Shown piece by piece: positions 43,527 through 52,741 of a stretch of DNA of 64,000 nucleotides. The stretch is from Streptomyces sp. RPT161. GTDB taxonomy: Bacteria > Actinomycetota > Actinomycetes > Streptomycetales > Streptomycetaceae. The stretch is taken from assembly GCF_027533845.1 (NCBI RefSeq), contig NZ_JAPZVN010000011.1:1-64000 (forward strand), given 5' to 3'. The notes under the pieces are model-generated. The model ran no database searches and was not told the origin of the DNA. It saw only the letters and a program-made list of their open reading frames with translations. A program made the position numbers and the translations under genes. Every line of letters begins with the position of its first letter. Positions within the stretch are counted from its first letter, which is position 1.

Positions 43527-46037
43527 GTGGTGCACAGCGCCGTCCCACCCGGCAAGCTGAAGGTCTTCCTCGGTGCGGCGCCCGGAGTGGGCAAGACGTA
43601 CCGGATGCTGGACGAGGGACGGCGCCGCGCCGGACGCGGCAAGGACGTGGTGGTGGCGCTCGCCGAATGCCACCGCCGTCCGCACACCGAGAAGATGCTG
43701 GACGGCCTGGAAGTCATACCCCGGGCCCAACGCGCCTACCGGGGCGCCGACTTCACCGAGCTGGACCTGGCCGCCGTGCTGGAGCGCCGCCCCGAGGTCG
43801 CCCTGATCGACGAGATCGCGCACACCAACGTGCCCGGCGGGCGCAACGCCAAACGCTGGCAGGACATCGAGGAACTGCTGGCCGCCGGGATCGACGTGGT
43901 CACCACGATCAACATCCAGCATCTGGAGTCGCTCAACGACGTCGTGCAGAAGATCACCGGCGTGCCGCAGCGGGAGACCGTGCCCGACGAGATCGTCCGC
44001 CGCGCCGAACAGATCGAACTGGTGGACATGCCCGCCGAGGCGCTGCGCCGCCGCATGGCGCACGGCAACATCTATCCGCCCGAGAAGATCGACGCCGCGC
44101 TCTCGCACTACTTCCGGATCGGCAATCTGACCGCGCTGCGCGAGCTGGCGCTGCTGTGGGTCGCCGGACGGGTCGACGAGGCGCTGCAGAAGTACCGCTA
44201 CGAGCACCGCATCGGCAAGGTGTGGGAGACACGGGAGCGAGTGGTCGTCGCGCTCACAGGCGGCTCTGAAGGAGAAACGCTTATTCGCAGGGCCGCCCGG
44301 ATCGCCACGCGCTCCTCCGGCGGTGACCTGCTGGCCGTTCACGTGGTGCGCAGCAACGGCCTCACCGACTCCTCACCGGCCGCGCTGGCCCGGCAGCGGC
44401 AGTTGGTGGAGAGCCTCGGCGGCACCTTCCACTCGGTCGTCGGCGACCATGTGCCCACCGCGCTGCTGGAGTTCGCCCGCGCGGAGAACGCCACCCAGCT
44501 CGTCGTCGGCACCAGTCGCCGCAGTCGGCTGCGCCGCCTGCTGGCCGAACAGGGTGTGGGCGAGACCACCGTGGAACTGTCCGGCGACATCGATGTCCAC
44601 ATGGTCACCCATGAACGGGCCGGCGGCGGACGGGTGTTGCCGCTCCACGGGAACTCGCTGCCGGTCACCCGGCGGGTGGCAGGACCGGTCGCCGGGATCG
44701 TCCTGCCGGTGCTGCTGACCGTGCTGCTGCGCACCGCCTCGCACCCGCTGCACCTCAACCTCACCAGTCAGACGCTGCTGTTCCTGACCACCGTGGTCGC
44801 GGTGGCGTGCATCGGCGGGGTGGTCTCCGCGGTGCTCGCCTCGATCAGCGCCTCGCTGCTGCTGAACTACTACTTCATCCCGCCCGTCGGCGAGTTCACC
44901 ATCGCCGAGCCCAACAACATCCTGGGGCTGGCCGCGTTCACCGTGGTCGCGGTGATCGTCGCCGCCATCGTGGACCGCTCGCTGCGGCTGTCCCGGCGCG
45001 CGGCCAACGCCACCGCCGAGGCGGAGACGCTCTCCTCGCTCGCCGGGCACATCCTCCGCGGCGACCAGGCCGTCTCCGCGCTGCTCAACCTGACCCGGGA
45101 GACCTTCGGTATGGCCTCAGCCGTCCTGGTGCGGCGCTCCGGCGACGAGCCCACGTGCCCGAGCGGCGAGGCCGACCTGAGCATCCCGATCGGTCCGGAC
45201 AGCCTGCTGCTGCTCAAGGGACGCGCCCTGGCCGCTTCCGAGCGCCGTGTGCTGACCGCCTTCGCCGCCCATCTGGCGGCGGCGCTCGAGCGGGCCCGGC
45301 TGGCAGAGGCCGCCGCCGAGGTCGAGCCGGTCAAGGCCGCCGACCGGATGCGCACCGCGCTGCTGGCCGCGGTGAGCCACGATCTGCGTACCCCACTGGC
45401 CAGCGGCTGGGCCGCGGTCAGCGGGCTGCGCAGCCGGGACGTGGACTTCAGCGACGAGGACCGCGAGGAACTGCTGGCCACCGCCGAGGAGTCGCTGGCC
45501 AAGCTCAACCGGCTGGTGGACAACCTGCTCGACATGAGCAGGCTCCAGGCCGGGGCGCTCACCCTGCGGCTGCGGCCGACCGCGCCCGCGGAGGTGCTGC
45601 CGCTGGCCCTGGACACCCTGCCGGAAAGTTCGGTTCCGGTGCTCGCCCCGGGACTTGAGGAGGCGGCCGACGTGCTCGCCGATCCGCCGCTTCTGGAACG
45701 GGTGCTGGCCAATCTGGTGGCCAACGCGGTACGCCACTCGCCGTCCGGCAAGCCGGTGTCGGTCAGCGCCAGCGCGCTGGGGCCCTGGGTGGAGATACGG
45801 GTGGTGGACCGCGGCCCCGGCCTCCAACCGGCCGAACGAGAGCGGGCGTTCGAGCCGTTCCAGCGCATGGGCGACACCGACAACAGCGCTGGTCTCGGCC
45901 TGGGCCTGGCGCTTTCCCGGGGCCTGACCGAGGCGATGGGCGGCACGCTGACGCCGGAGGAGACCCCTGGCGGCGGGCTGACCATGGTGGTCTCGCTGCC
46001 CGCCGTGCACCCGGTGCGGGACGAGGTCATGGCATGA
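43527..46037 (+). CDS. kdpD: Osmosensitive K+ channel sensor histidine kinase KdpD
   Basis: An 836-aa sensor kinase. N-terminal KdpD domain with Walker A GAAPGVGKTYRM and the signature EIAHTNVPGGRN (1-210), a universal stress domain (about 235-360), four close transmembrane helices (DUF4118, about 385-490), a GAF-like region, then a kinase core with H618 in AAVSHDLRTPL, N-box LVANAVRHSPSG, and GLGLGLALSRGL. It senses potassium limitation or osmotic stress and phosphorylates KdpE. The GTG start has AAGGAGGGG. kdpE overlaps by four bases, but kdpFABC are not upstream as expected. Confidence 0.95.
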   Translation: MVHSAVPPGKLKVFLGAAPGVGKTYRMLDEGRRRAGRGKDVVVALAECHRRPHTEKMLDGLEVIPRAQRAYRGADFTELDLAAVLERRPEVALIDEIAHTNVPGGRNAKRWQDIEELLAAGIDVVTTINIQHLESLNDVVQKITGVPQRETVPDEIVRRAEQIELVDMPAEALRRRMAHGNIYPPEKIDAALSHYFRIGNLTALRELALLWVAGRVDEALQKYRYEHRIGKVWETRERVVVALTGGSEGETLIRRAARIATRSSGGDLLAVHVVRSNGLTDSSPAALARQRQLVESLGGTFHSVVGDHVPTALLEFARAENATQLVVGTSRRSRLRRLLAEQGVGETTVELSGDIDVHMVTHERAGGGRVLPLHGNSLPVTRRVAGPVAGIVLPVLLTVLLRTASHPLHLNLTSQTLLFLTTVVAVACIGGVVSAVLASISASLLLNYYFIPPVGEFTIAEPNNILGLAAFTVVAVIVAAIVDRSLRLSRRAANATAEAETLSSLAGHILRGDQAVSALLNLTRETFGMASAVLVRRSGDEPTCPSGEADLSIPIGPDSLLLLKGRALAASERRVLTAFAAHLAAALERARLAEAAAEVEPVKAADRMRTALLAAVSHDLRTPLASGWAAVSGLRSRDVDFSDEDREELLATAEESLAKLNRLVDNLLDMSRLQAGALTLRLRPTAPAEVLPLALDTLPESSVPVLAPGLEEAADVLADPPLLERVLANLVANAVRHSPSGKPVSVSASALGPWVEIRVVDRGPGLQPAERERAFEPFQRMGDTDNSAGLGLGLALSRGLTEAMGGTLTPEETPGGGLTMVVSLPAVHPVRDEVMA

Positions 46038-46720
46038 GGCGCGTCCTGATCGTCGACGACGAGCCGCAGATGCTGCGCGCCCTCGGCATCAACCTCAAGG
46101 CCCGGCACTACGCGGTGGCCACCGCGCCGGACGGCACCACCGCGCTGCGCCTGGCCTCGCGCTGCCCACCGGACGCGGTCGTCCTCGACCTGGGCCTGCC
46201 CGACGTGGACGGTGTCGAGGTGATCGAGGGCCTGCGGGCCTGGAGTTCCGCGCCGATCATCGTGCTGTCCGGACGCAGCGGACCGGCGGTCACCGTCGAG
46301 GCGCTGGACGCGGGCGCCGACGACTACCTGACGAAACCGTTCTCCATGGATGAGCTGCTGGCCAGGCTGCGCGCCGTGCTGCGCCGCCCGGCCACCGCGC
46401 CACTACGGCGGCAGACGGTGGAGGTGGCCGACTTCACCGTCGACCTCGACTCCTACACCGCCGTGCCGAACTCGGGGGAGGGCGAGCCGCTGCACTTCAC
46501 GCCGACCGAGTGGCGGTTGTTGGTGCCGCTGCTGCGCAATCCGGGCAGACTGTTGACCGGTGCCCAGCTGCTGCGCGACGTCTGGGGTCCCGGGCGTGAG
46601 GACCGCACGAACTACCTGCGGATCTACATGTCGGCGCTGCGCCGCAAACTGGAGCCGGACCCGTCCCGCCCCCGGCATCTGATCACCGAGCCGGGGATGG
46701 GCTACCGCTTCGACCCTTGA
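46034..46720 (+). CDS. kdpE: Response regulator KdpE (OmpR family)
   Basis: A 228-aa two-component response regulator. The receiver has the acidic pair D8-D9, phosphoacceptor D52 and the conserved lysine in DDYLTKPF. The C-terminal winged helix contains LHFTPTEWRLLVPLLRNPGRLLTGAQLLRDVWG and RIYMSALRRKLE, as in OmpR/PhoB regulators. The start overlaps the kdpD stop (ATGA), so sensor and regulator are coupled. Its usual target is the kdpFABC promoter, which is absent from this window. Confidence 0.95.
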   Translation: MRRVLIVDDEPQMLRALGINLKARHYAVATAPDGTTALRLASRCPPDAVVLDLGLPDVDGVEVIEGLRAWSSAPIIVLSGRSGPAVTVEALDAGADDYLTKPFSMDELLARLRAVLRRPATAPLRRQTVEVADFTVDLDSYTAVPNSGEGEPLHFTPTEWRLLVPLLRNPGRLLTGAQLLRDVWGPGREDRTNYLRIYMSALRRKLEPDPSRPRHLITEPGMGYRFDP

Positions 46721-46742
46721 GAGCGAACCGTTGGAGGCAGGC

Positions 46743-47150
46743 GTGGTGGTGGCGGTGTTCGCCGGAATCACGGGCGTCTGCGGGGTGCTTGCCGCGCTGG
46801 CCGGAGCGGCTGGACTGCGCGAGGTCCGCCGGGTTCGCCGGTTCGGCGAGGTGGCCAGGGCGCTGGTCAAGCGCGCGCCTGGGGATGTCTCCGGTGAACC
46901 CTGGCCGCCGCGACCGTCGTTGCAGTTCGCCACCTCCGACGGGCGGGTGGTGGAGATCGTCAGTCCCGTGCCGCCCAGTCGGCGGTTGCGTCTGCTTGAC
47001 GGGGAAACCGTGCTGGTTTCCTACGATCCCGCTGATCCGCGTAGCGTCGTTGTGCACCGGCGGGAGCGGGTGGGGCTGGAGTACGGGTTCATTGCCGCGG
47101 GCAGCGTTCTTGTGTTGGTATGCGGGGTGCTGCTCGTCGTTGTCGGCTGA
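46743..47150 (+). CDS. DUF3592 family membrane protein
   Basis: A 135-aa protein with helices at both ends (VVVAVFAGITGVCGVLAALAGAAGL and FIAAGSVLVLVCGVLLVVVG) around a small beta domain with LQFATSDGRVVEIVSPVPPSRR and VLVSYDPADPRSVVVH, the pattern of DUF3592. Function unknown. GTG 46743 is favoured over TTG 46731 because GGAGG (46733-46737) precedes it. It lies 22 bases after kdpE and may share its transcript. Confidence 0.78.
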   Translation: MVVAVFAGITGVCGVLAALAGAAGLREVRRVRRFGEVARALVKRAPGDVSGEPWPPRPSLQFATSDGRVVEIVSPVPPSRRLRLLDGETVLVSYDPADPRSVVVHRRERVGLEYGFIAAGSVLVLVCGVLLVVVG

Positions 47151-47207
47151 CACGGTGCTTCCCCTCCGCCCACCACCCGTATGCCTTCCCCCCCGCCTTC
47201 TACGCCC

Positions 47208-47864
47208 TTATCGCGGGCTCGGGATGAGCGAACGCAGCAGCTCCGGCCCCGCCCCTTCCAGGGACGGCAACACCGTGCGGCCCGGCGCCTCCGGAATCGG
47301 TACCGCCGACGGTACGGCCAGTACCTGGCAGCCCGCCGCCTCCGCTGAGGCCACGCCGGTCGGCGTGTCCTCCACGGCCACGCAGTGCGCCGGGTCCACG
47401 CCGAGTTGTCGGGCCGCGGCCAGGTACGGGTCGGGCGCGGGCTTGGTGCGCGGGGTGTCGTCCGCCGAGACCGTCACCGCGAACCGGTCACGGCCCAGTA
47501 CCCGCAGCACCATGTCCACCACCCGGCGCGGCGAGGCCGACACCAGGGCGGTGGTCAGCCGCTGCGCCCGTAGCGCGTCCAGCAGCGCCAGCGCGCCGGG
47601 GCGCGGCCGGATGTCGCGCTCGACCAGCTCGGCGAACCGGCCGTCCAACTCCGCGGCCAGCGCGGCGCGTTCGCGGTCGGTGCCGGTGACGCGCAGCAGG
47701 TGGTCCGCGGTGTGTTCCACCGGGCGGCCCAGCACATCCGGCAGGTCCCGCCCGGACAGCCGGTAGCCGAGGTCGGACGCGGTGTCGGCGACCGCCTGCC
47801 ACCACACGTCCTCGGTGTCCACCAGCGTGCCGTCCATGTCGAAGAGAACCGCTGCCAGGGTCAT
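47208..47864 (-). CDS. HAD-superfamily hydrolase (beta-phosphoglucomutase-like subgroup)
   Basis: A 218-aa HAD hydrolase: motif I FDMDGTLVDTE with D9 and D11, motif II SASPRR, motif III KPAPDPYLAAARQLG, motif IV VEDTPTGVASAEAAG. A helical cap follows motif I. Such enzymes dephosphorylate sugar phosphates; some relatives are phosphonatase-like. It is the last gene of the ABC transporter operon and its ATG overlaps the ATPase stop, so it probably acts on the imported solute or a derivative. Substrate not determined. Confidence 0.9.
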   Translation of the reverse strand: MTLAAVLFDMDGTLVDTEDVWWQAVADTASDLGYRLSGRDLPDVLGRPVEHTADHLLRVTGTDRERAALAAELDGRFAELVERDIRPRPGALALLDALRAQRLTTALVSASPRRVVDMVLRVLGRDRFAVTVSADDTPRTKPAPDPYLAAARQLGVDPAHCVAVEDTPTGVASAEAAGCQVLAVPSAVPIPEAPGRTVLPSLEGAGPELLRSLIPSPR

Positions 47865-48898
47865 GCGGCGCGCGCCTCCACCAGTACCGGCCGCTCGGGC
47901 AGCGTCACGGTCGCCGAGGCGCCCGCCGCCAGGCCGGACGCACGGTGGCTGGGGATGTCGGCCTTGACCGTGGTGCCGTCGGCCAGCGCCACCGTCAGCC
48001 GGGTGACCGCGCCGTGGAAGGCGGTGGCGGTAACCCGCGCGGAACCGTCCTCGTCGGCGGTGGCGTCCACCGCCTCGGGGCGTACCAGCACGTCGACCGC
48101 GCCCGCCGTGCCCGCGTCGCCGCGCACCGGCAGCCGCTGGCCGAGCACCTCCACACTGCCGTCGCCCGACGCGCGCCCCGGCAGCCGGTTCATGGTGCCG
48201 ACGAACTCCGCGACGAACGGCGTCGACGGGGTGTCGTACAACTCGGCAGGGCCGGCGCACTGTTCGAGGCGGCCGTCCCGCATCACCGCGACGCGGTCGG
48301 CGGTGGACAGCGCCTCCTCCTGGTCGTGGGTGACGAACACCGTGGTGATCGCCAGCTCCTGCTGCAACCGCCTGATCTCCTCGCGCAGTTGCACCCGGAC
48401 CTTGGCGTCCAGCGCGGACAGCGGCTCGTCCAGCAGCAGCACCTTCGGGCGCAGCGCCAGCGCCCTGGCCAGCGCCACCCGCTGCTGCTGGCCGCCGGAC
48501 ATCTGGTGCGGATAGCGGTCGGCGTGCTGCGGCAGTCCGACCAGCTCCAGCAACTCGGCGGCCCTGGAGCGGCGTTCGGCCGCGCCGACCTTGCGCATCC
48601 GCAGCCCGAAGGCCACGTTGTCGGCGGCGGTCAGATGCGGGAAGAGGCTGTACGCCTGGAACACCATCCCGGCGTCGCGGCGGTGCGCCGGAACGTCGCT
48701 GATGTCCTCACCGTCCACCAGCACCTGCCCGGAGTCCGGCTTCTCGAAGCCCGCCAGCATCCGCAGCGCGGTGGTCTTGCCGCACCCGGACGGGCCGAGC
48801 AGCGCCAGCAACTCCCCCTGGTGGGCGGTGAGATCGAGCCCATCAAGGGCCTTGGTGGCACCGAACGACTTGTGCAGCGCCCGGAATTCGACGGTCAT
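47861..48898 (-). CDS. ABC importer ATPase (PotA/CysA/PhnT-like)
   Basis: A 345-aa ATP-binding subunit: Walker A GPSGCGKTT (about 36-44), Q-loop FQAYSLFPHLTAADNV, ABC signature MSGGQQQRVALARAL, Walker B LLLDEPLSALD and H-loop VFVTHDQEEAL. A C-terminal TOBE-type domain (about 240-345) follows, as in spermidine/putrescine, ferric, sulfate and 2-aminoethylphosphonate importers. It overlaps both the upstream permease and the downstream HAD gene by four bases. The substrate is not clear from this subunit. Confidence 0.93.
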   Translation of the reverse strand: MTVEFRALHKSFGATKALDGLDLTAHQGELLALLGPSGCGKTTALRMLAGFEKPDSGQVLVDGEDISDVPAHRRDAGMVFQAYSLFPHLTAADNVAFGLRMRKVGAAERRSRAAELLELVGLPQHADRYPHQMSGGQQQRVALARALALRPKVLLLDEPLSALDAKVRVQLREEIRRLQQELAITTVFVTHDQEEALSTADRVAVMRDGRLEQCAGPAELYDTPSTPFVAEFVGTMNRLPGRASGDGSVEVLGQRLPVRGDAGTAGAVDVLVRPEAVDATADEDGSARVTATAFHGAVTRLTVALADGTTVKADIPSHRASGLAAGASATVTLPERPVLVEARAA

Positions 48899-49773
48899 GA
48901 TGCCGACTCCTGTGGAACGAGCGCCGGGGCGGCCTTGGCAAGCGCCCGGCGGGGGATACGGGTACGGGGGCGGCCCGCGGCGGCGAACACCAGCAGCAGC
49001 GCCCAGGTCAGCAGCAGGCTCAACACCGAGACCGCGACCGACAGTTGGGCCTGGCTGCCGCCGATGCCCACGATCCACACCGCGAACGGCCGGAAGCCCA
49101 GCAGGGCGCCGACGGTGTACTCGCCGAGCACCAGCGCCAGGGTGAGGAAGCCGGCGTTCATCAGCGCACCGCGCAGATTCGGCAGTACCGCCTGGAACAC
49201 CGCCCGCACCGGGCTCGCGCCACAGCTGCGGGCCGCCTCCATCAGCGTACGCACGTCCACCGCGCGCATCCCGGCGTCCAGCGCCCGATAGGCCAGCGGC
49301 AGCGACATCACGGTGTAGGCCAGCACCAGCACCACCGGGAAGTCGGCGTTCTGTACCGCAACGAAGGTCTGGAACAGCGGTGTGCGGGACAGGTACTGCG
49401 GACCCCAGCGCAGCACACCGCTGTATCCGGCGACCAGCGCCACCGAAGGCACCACCAGCGGCAGCGAGCAGACCACCTCCAGCAGCGGCCGCAGCCGGGG
49501 CGCGCCGAGTCGCGCCGCGAGCAGCGCCGGGACCAGCAGACCGAGCACGAGCACGATGGTCGCGGCGGCCAACTCCAGGGTGAGCAGCAGGCTGCCGGTG
49601 AAACCGCTGGCGCCGAGGATGCCGGTGTAGGCGCTCAGGGTGAAGCCCTGACCGGGCACGTCCACGGTGAACAGCACGGAACAGGCCAGCGGCACAAGGA
49701 AGTACAGCCCGGCGACGGCCGCGACCGCGCCGCGCCACCAGCGGATCCCTCGCCGGTTCGTCAGGCGAGCCAT
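48895..49773 (-). CDS. ABC transporter permease (second)
   Basis: A 292-aa inner-membrane permease with six helices. The EAA loop appears as MEAARSCGASPVRAVFQAVLPNLRGAL, which couples to the ATPase. The cytoplasmic N-terminus (RLTNRRGIRWWR) is basic. It overlaps the other permease by 13 bases and the ATPase by four, so the two permeases should form a heterodimer in the membrane. Confidence 0.92.
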   Translation of the reverse strand: MARLTNRRGIRWWRGAVAAVAGLYFLVPLACSVLFTVDVPGQGFTLSAYTGILGASGFTGSLLLTLELAAATIVLVLGLLVPALLAARLGAPRLRPLLEVVCSLPLVVPSVALVAGYSGVLRWGPQYLSRTPLFQTFVAVQNADFPVVLVLAYTVMSLPLAYRALDAGMRAVDVRTLMEAARSCGASPVRAVFQAVLPNLRGALMNAGFLTLALVLGEYTVGALLGFRPFAVWIVGIGGSQAQLSVAVSVLSLLLTWALLLVFAAAGRPRTRIPRRALAKAAPALVPQESAS

Positions 49774-50618
49774 CGGGCACTCCTTCGCTGTAGGGGTACG
49801 TAGACCGCCATCACCGCGCCCGCGACCACCACCATGTCGATGCTGAGCGCGAGCGCCACATTGCCCTGGCCCACCAGGACGTTGCCGGACAGCGCGTCGG
49901 CGATCTGCGAGGTCAGCAGCGGCACCGAACTGCCCACCATCGCGGCAGCGGTGGCGTAGGCGGCGAAGGCGCTGCCGAACAGCAGCACATAGCCGCCGAG
50001 CAGCGACGGAGCGAGCACCGGCAGTGCCACGTGCCGCCAGTACTGCCAGGCGGTGGCCCCGTTGTTGCGGGCCGCCTCCCGCCAGCCGGCGCGCAGTCCC
50101 TCCAGCGCCGGGGCGATGGTCAGCACCATCAGCGGCAGCAGGAAGTACAGGTAGACCACCACCAGGCCCCAGAAGCTATAGAGGCTCCAGCCCTTGGCGG
50201 CCAGCCCCAGGTGCGTGGTGAGTACGCCCGCGTTGCCCAGGGTGGCGACGAACGCGAACGCCAGTGGCACACCGCCGAAGTTGGCCAGCACACCGGAGGC
50301 CGACATCACGGCGTCGCGCAGCGCCCGGCTGCTGGAGGTCGTCACGGCCTGTGCCAGCGGCACTCCGAGCAGCGTCGCCAGCAGGGCGGACAGCGCGGAG
50401 AGCTTGACGCTGCCCCACAGCGCGGTCAGATACGCGCCGTGCACGGAGGTGGTCAGGTTGGACAGCGTCCAGTGCACCCCGCCGGGGGCGTCGGCGCTGG
50501 TGGTGAACGCCCCGGTGGCGATGGCGACGGCGGGCAGCCCGAAGGCTACGCCCATGAACAACAGCAGCGGGGCGACGGCGAGCCCGCCGCCCAGCCGCGA
50601 CTTGACTGCGGAGATCAT
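49761..50618 (-). CDS. ABC transporter permease (first)
   Basis: A 285-aa permease with six helices and EAA loop GWREAARNNGATAWQYWRHVALPVLAPSLL. The start codon overlaps the substrate-binding protein's stop by one base (TGATG). Layout and sequence resemble PotB/PhnU-type permeases. It is paired with the second permease downstream. Confidence 0.92.
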   Translation of the reverse strand: MISAVKSRLGGGLAVAPLLLFMGVAFGLPAVAIATGAFTTSADAPGGVHWTLSNLTTSVHGAYLTALWGSVKLSALSALLATLLGVPLAQAVTTSSSRALRDAVMSASGVLANFGGVPLAFAFVATLGNAGVLTTHLGLAAKGWSLYSFWGLVVVYLYFLLPLMVLTIAPALEGLRAGWREAARNNGATAWQYWRHVALPVLAPSLLGGYVLLFGSAFAAYATAAAMVGSSVPLLTSQIADALSGNVLVGQGNVALALSIDMVVVAGAVMAVYVPLQRRSARWLA

Positions 50619-51766
50619 CAGGAGACCGCCGCAGCCCACTTCTCGGTGACGACCTGCTTCGCCTTGTCGGTCTGGTCCGGGGTCGGGAAGCTCGGGGTGC
50701 CGCTGACCGCGGCGAGCTTGGCGGCGGCCGCGGTGTCCAGCGTTCCGGCCTGCTTCATGGCGTCCATCAGGGCCGGGCGGGCGTACCCCTTGAGGAACAG
50801 GTTCTGGCCCTCGGCGCTGTACAGGTACTCCTCCCACAGCCGGGCCGCCGCCGGGTGCGGCGCGGAGGCGTTGACGGCCTGCGAGTAGTACTGCGAGTAG
50901 CGCCCGTCGGACGGGACGGTGACCTGCCAGTCCACTCCCTTGCCGCGGAACTCGTCCGCGTAACCGGAGTTGAGGTAGTCCCAGTCGACGCTGATCGGGG
51001 TCTCACCCTTCTCGATCGTCGCCGGGGTGGCCTGCACCGGGTCGAAGTTGCCAGCCTTCTTCAGCTTGCCGAAGAAGTCGATGCCGGGCTGGATGTTGTC
51101 GAACGAGCCGCCGTTGGCCAGTGCCGCCGCGTACACCGCGCCGAACGCGGCACCGGCCTTGGTCGGGTTGCCGTTGAGCGCCACCTGGCCCTTGTACTCG
51201 GGCTTGAGCAGGTCGGCGAAGGTCTTCGGGCACTCCTTGACACGCTTGGCGTCGCAGCCGATGGAGATGTAGCCGCCGTAGTCGTTGTACCAGCGGGCCT
51301 GGGCGTCCTTCTGCGCGCCGGGGATCTTGTCGAATCCGGCCACCTTGTAGGCGGCGAACAGGCCCTGCTGGGCGCCGCTGAGCGCGAACGACGAGCCGAG
51401 GTCCACCACGTCGGGGGCGCGGTCCTGGCCCTTGCGGGAGGTGATCGCGTTCAGCTCGTCCTGGCTGGCGCCCTCGGGGTTCTCGTCCTGGACCTTGATC
51501 CCGTACTTCTTGGTGAAGCCGTCGATGACCGCGCCGTAGTTGGCCCAGTCGCGGGGGAGCGCGATGGCGTTGAGCGTGCCCTCCTTCTTCGCGGCGGCGA
51601 CCAGCGCGTCCATTCCGCCGAAGTCGGCGGCCGAGGTGGCGCTCGCGACGCTCTTGCCGCTCGCCGTGGTGCCGGTGGCGGGAGCGGCGCCGCAGGCGCT
51701 GAGGGTGAGTGCCGTCGCGGCCAGGACGCCCGCGGCGCCTATGGCTCGGGTTCTGGGCACGTTCAC
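50618..51766 (-). CDS. ABC transporter substrate-binding lipoprotein
   Basis: A 382-aa exported solute-binding protein. The signal peptide ends in the lipobox LSAC, followed by a Thr/Ser/Ala linker. The mature part is a type-1/PotD-like binding fold: ALPRDWANYGAVIDGFTKKYGIKVQDENPEGAS, VVDLGSSFAL, ISVDWDYLNSGYADEF. Ligand candidates include polyamine, ferric complex, or 2-aminoethylphosphonate; sequence alone does not decide. GTG 51766 (with GGAGA about 8 bases upstream) is better placed than GTG 51760. It is the first gene of the five-gene operon and divergent from a GntR regulator. Confidence 0.9.
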   Translation of the reverse strand: MNVPRTRAIGAAGVLAATALTLSACGAAPATGTTASGKSVASATSAADFGGMDALVAAAKKEGTLNAIALPRDWANYGAVIDGFTKKYGIKVQDENPEGASQDELNAITSRKGQDRAPDVVDLGSSFALSGAQQGLFAAYKVAGFDKIPGAQKDAQARWYNDYGGYISIGCDAKRVKECPKTFADLLKPEYKGQVALNGNPTKAGAAFGAVYAAALANGGSFDNIQPGIDFFGKLKKAGNFDPVQATPATIEKGETPISVDWDYLNSGYADEFRGKGVDWQVTVPSDGRYSQYYSQAVNASAPHPAAARLWEEYLYSAEGQNLFLKGYARPALMDAMKQAGTLDTAAAAKLAAVSGTPSFPTPDQTDKAKQVVTEKWAAAVS

Positions 51767-51800
51767 TTCGGTCTCCTTGCGAGGTTCTGAGAGGCGGCCA

Positions 51801-51836
51801 GGTTGGCTGTACAACTTGACGCGCCAAGTACGTACG
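51801..51836. promoter_or_regulatory. Inverted-repeat region between SBP and GntR genes
   Basis: The stretch includes ACTTG-ACGCGC-CAAGT (51814-51829) flanked by GTAC on both sides, and an overlapping TTGGC...GCCAA pair. It sits about 50 bases upstream of the substrate-binding protein gene and is a candidate operator of the divergent GntR regulator. Confidence 0.4.
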
Positions 51837-51984
51837 AGCTGGATGGCCGGAAAGTGAACGAGTGGCCGAGATTCGACGAAGGCGACAGGAACGGCCCGGA
51901 TGCGGCCACAGGTTGCGGTTAGGCTCCCGATCACATACGTGGCACACGCACGGATCGCGTGCAGGGATGTGGACGGGGATGATC

Positions 51985-52734
51985 GTGGCGGACGGGCGCC
52001 AGGCGATGTACCGGAAGGTCGCCGCCGAACTGCGGCAGGGCATATCCGATGGTGCCTACGGCTCCGGCGGCAGACTGCCCGCCGAGGCCGCGCTGGCGGA
52101 GGCCTACGGCGTCTCCCGCGGCACCATCCGGCAGGCCCTCGCCCTGCTGCGCGCCGACGGGCTGGTCACCTCCCGGCGCGGCACCCGCCGGGTGGTGCTG
52201 GGCACCGCCAGGGTGCAGACGTTCAGCGAGACCGTCAGCTTCACCCGCTGGGCGCGCTCGCTCGGCGAGGAGCCCGGCGGCCGGGTGGTGGACGTGGTAC
52301 GGCGCCCCGCCGACCCGGTGGAGCGCGAGAAGCTGCGGTTGGCAGAGGGCGAGGAGGTGTGCCTGGTGCTGCGGGTGCGCACCCTGTCCGCCGTGCCGGT
52401 GATGGTCGAACGCTCGGTGTATCCACGGCACATCGGGGAGATCGTCGCCGGGCTCGACCCGGCCGCCGTCTCGCACACCGTGCCGCTGGAGGAGCACGGC
52501 GTGCGCTTCACCGATGTGCACCACACCATCGATGTGACCTATGCCGACGCGGACGACGCCGCACTGCTCGGCTGCCGCGCCGGTGCGGCGCTGCTGCGCG
52601 AACGACGGTGCAGCACCGATCCCACCGGATCTCCCGTGGAGTGGTCCGAGGACCGCTATCTGCCGGGGACGGTGGCGTTCACCGTGCACAACTCCTCGGC
52701 GGCCACGGCGCTTTCGCGCCGCACCACTACCTGA
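51985..52734 (+). CDS. GntR family regulator with UTRA domain
   Basis: A 249-aa HutC-type regulator. The GntR winged helix is at residues 5-70 (MYRKVAAELRQGISDGAYGSGGRLPAEAALAEAYGVSRGTIRQALALLRADGLV) and the UTRA ligand domain covers about 85-240 (CLVLRVRTLSAVPVMVERSVYP, TVPLEEHGVRF, VEWSEDRYLPG). It is divergent from the ABC operon and likely represses it until the imported solute or a phosphorylated form binds. PhnF, a phosphonate regulator, is of this class. ATG 51967, ATG 51979 and GTG 51985 are possible starts; 51985 has GGGGA five bases upstream. Confidence 0.88.
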   Translation: MADGRQAMYRKVAAELRQGISDGAYGSGGRLPAEAALAEAYGVSRGTIRQALALLRADGLVTSRRGTRRVVLGTARVQTFSETVSFTRWARSLGEEPGGRVVDVVRRPADPVEREKLRLAEGEEVCLVLRVRTLSAVPVMVERSVYPRHIGEIVAGLDPAAVSHTVPLEEHGVRFTDVHHTIDVTYADADDAALLGCRAGAALLRERRCSTDPTGSPVEWSEDRYLPGTVAFTVHNSSAATALSRRTTT

Positions 52735-52741
52735 CGCGGCG

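Noticed and set aside
43527-46720. A complete Kdp potassium uptake operon
   Set aside because: Only kdpD and kdpE are present. The upstream DNA carries a truncated antiporter and the downstream gene is DUF3592.
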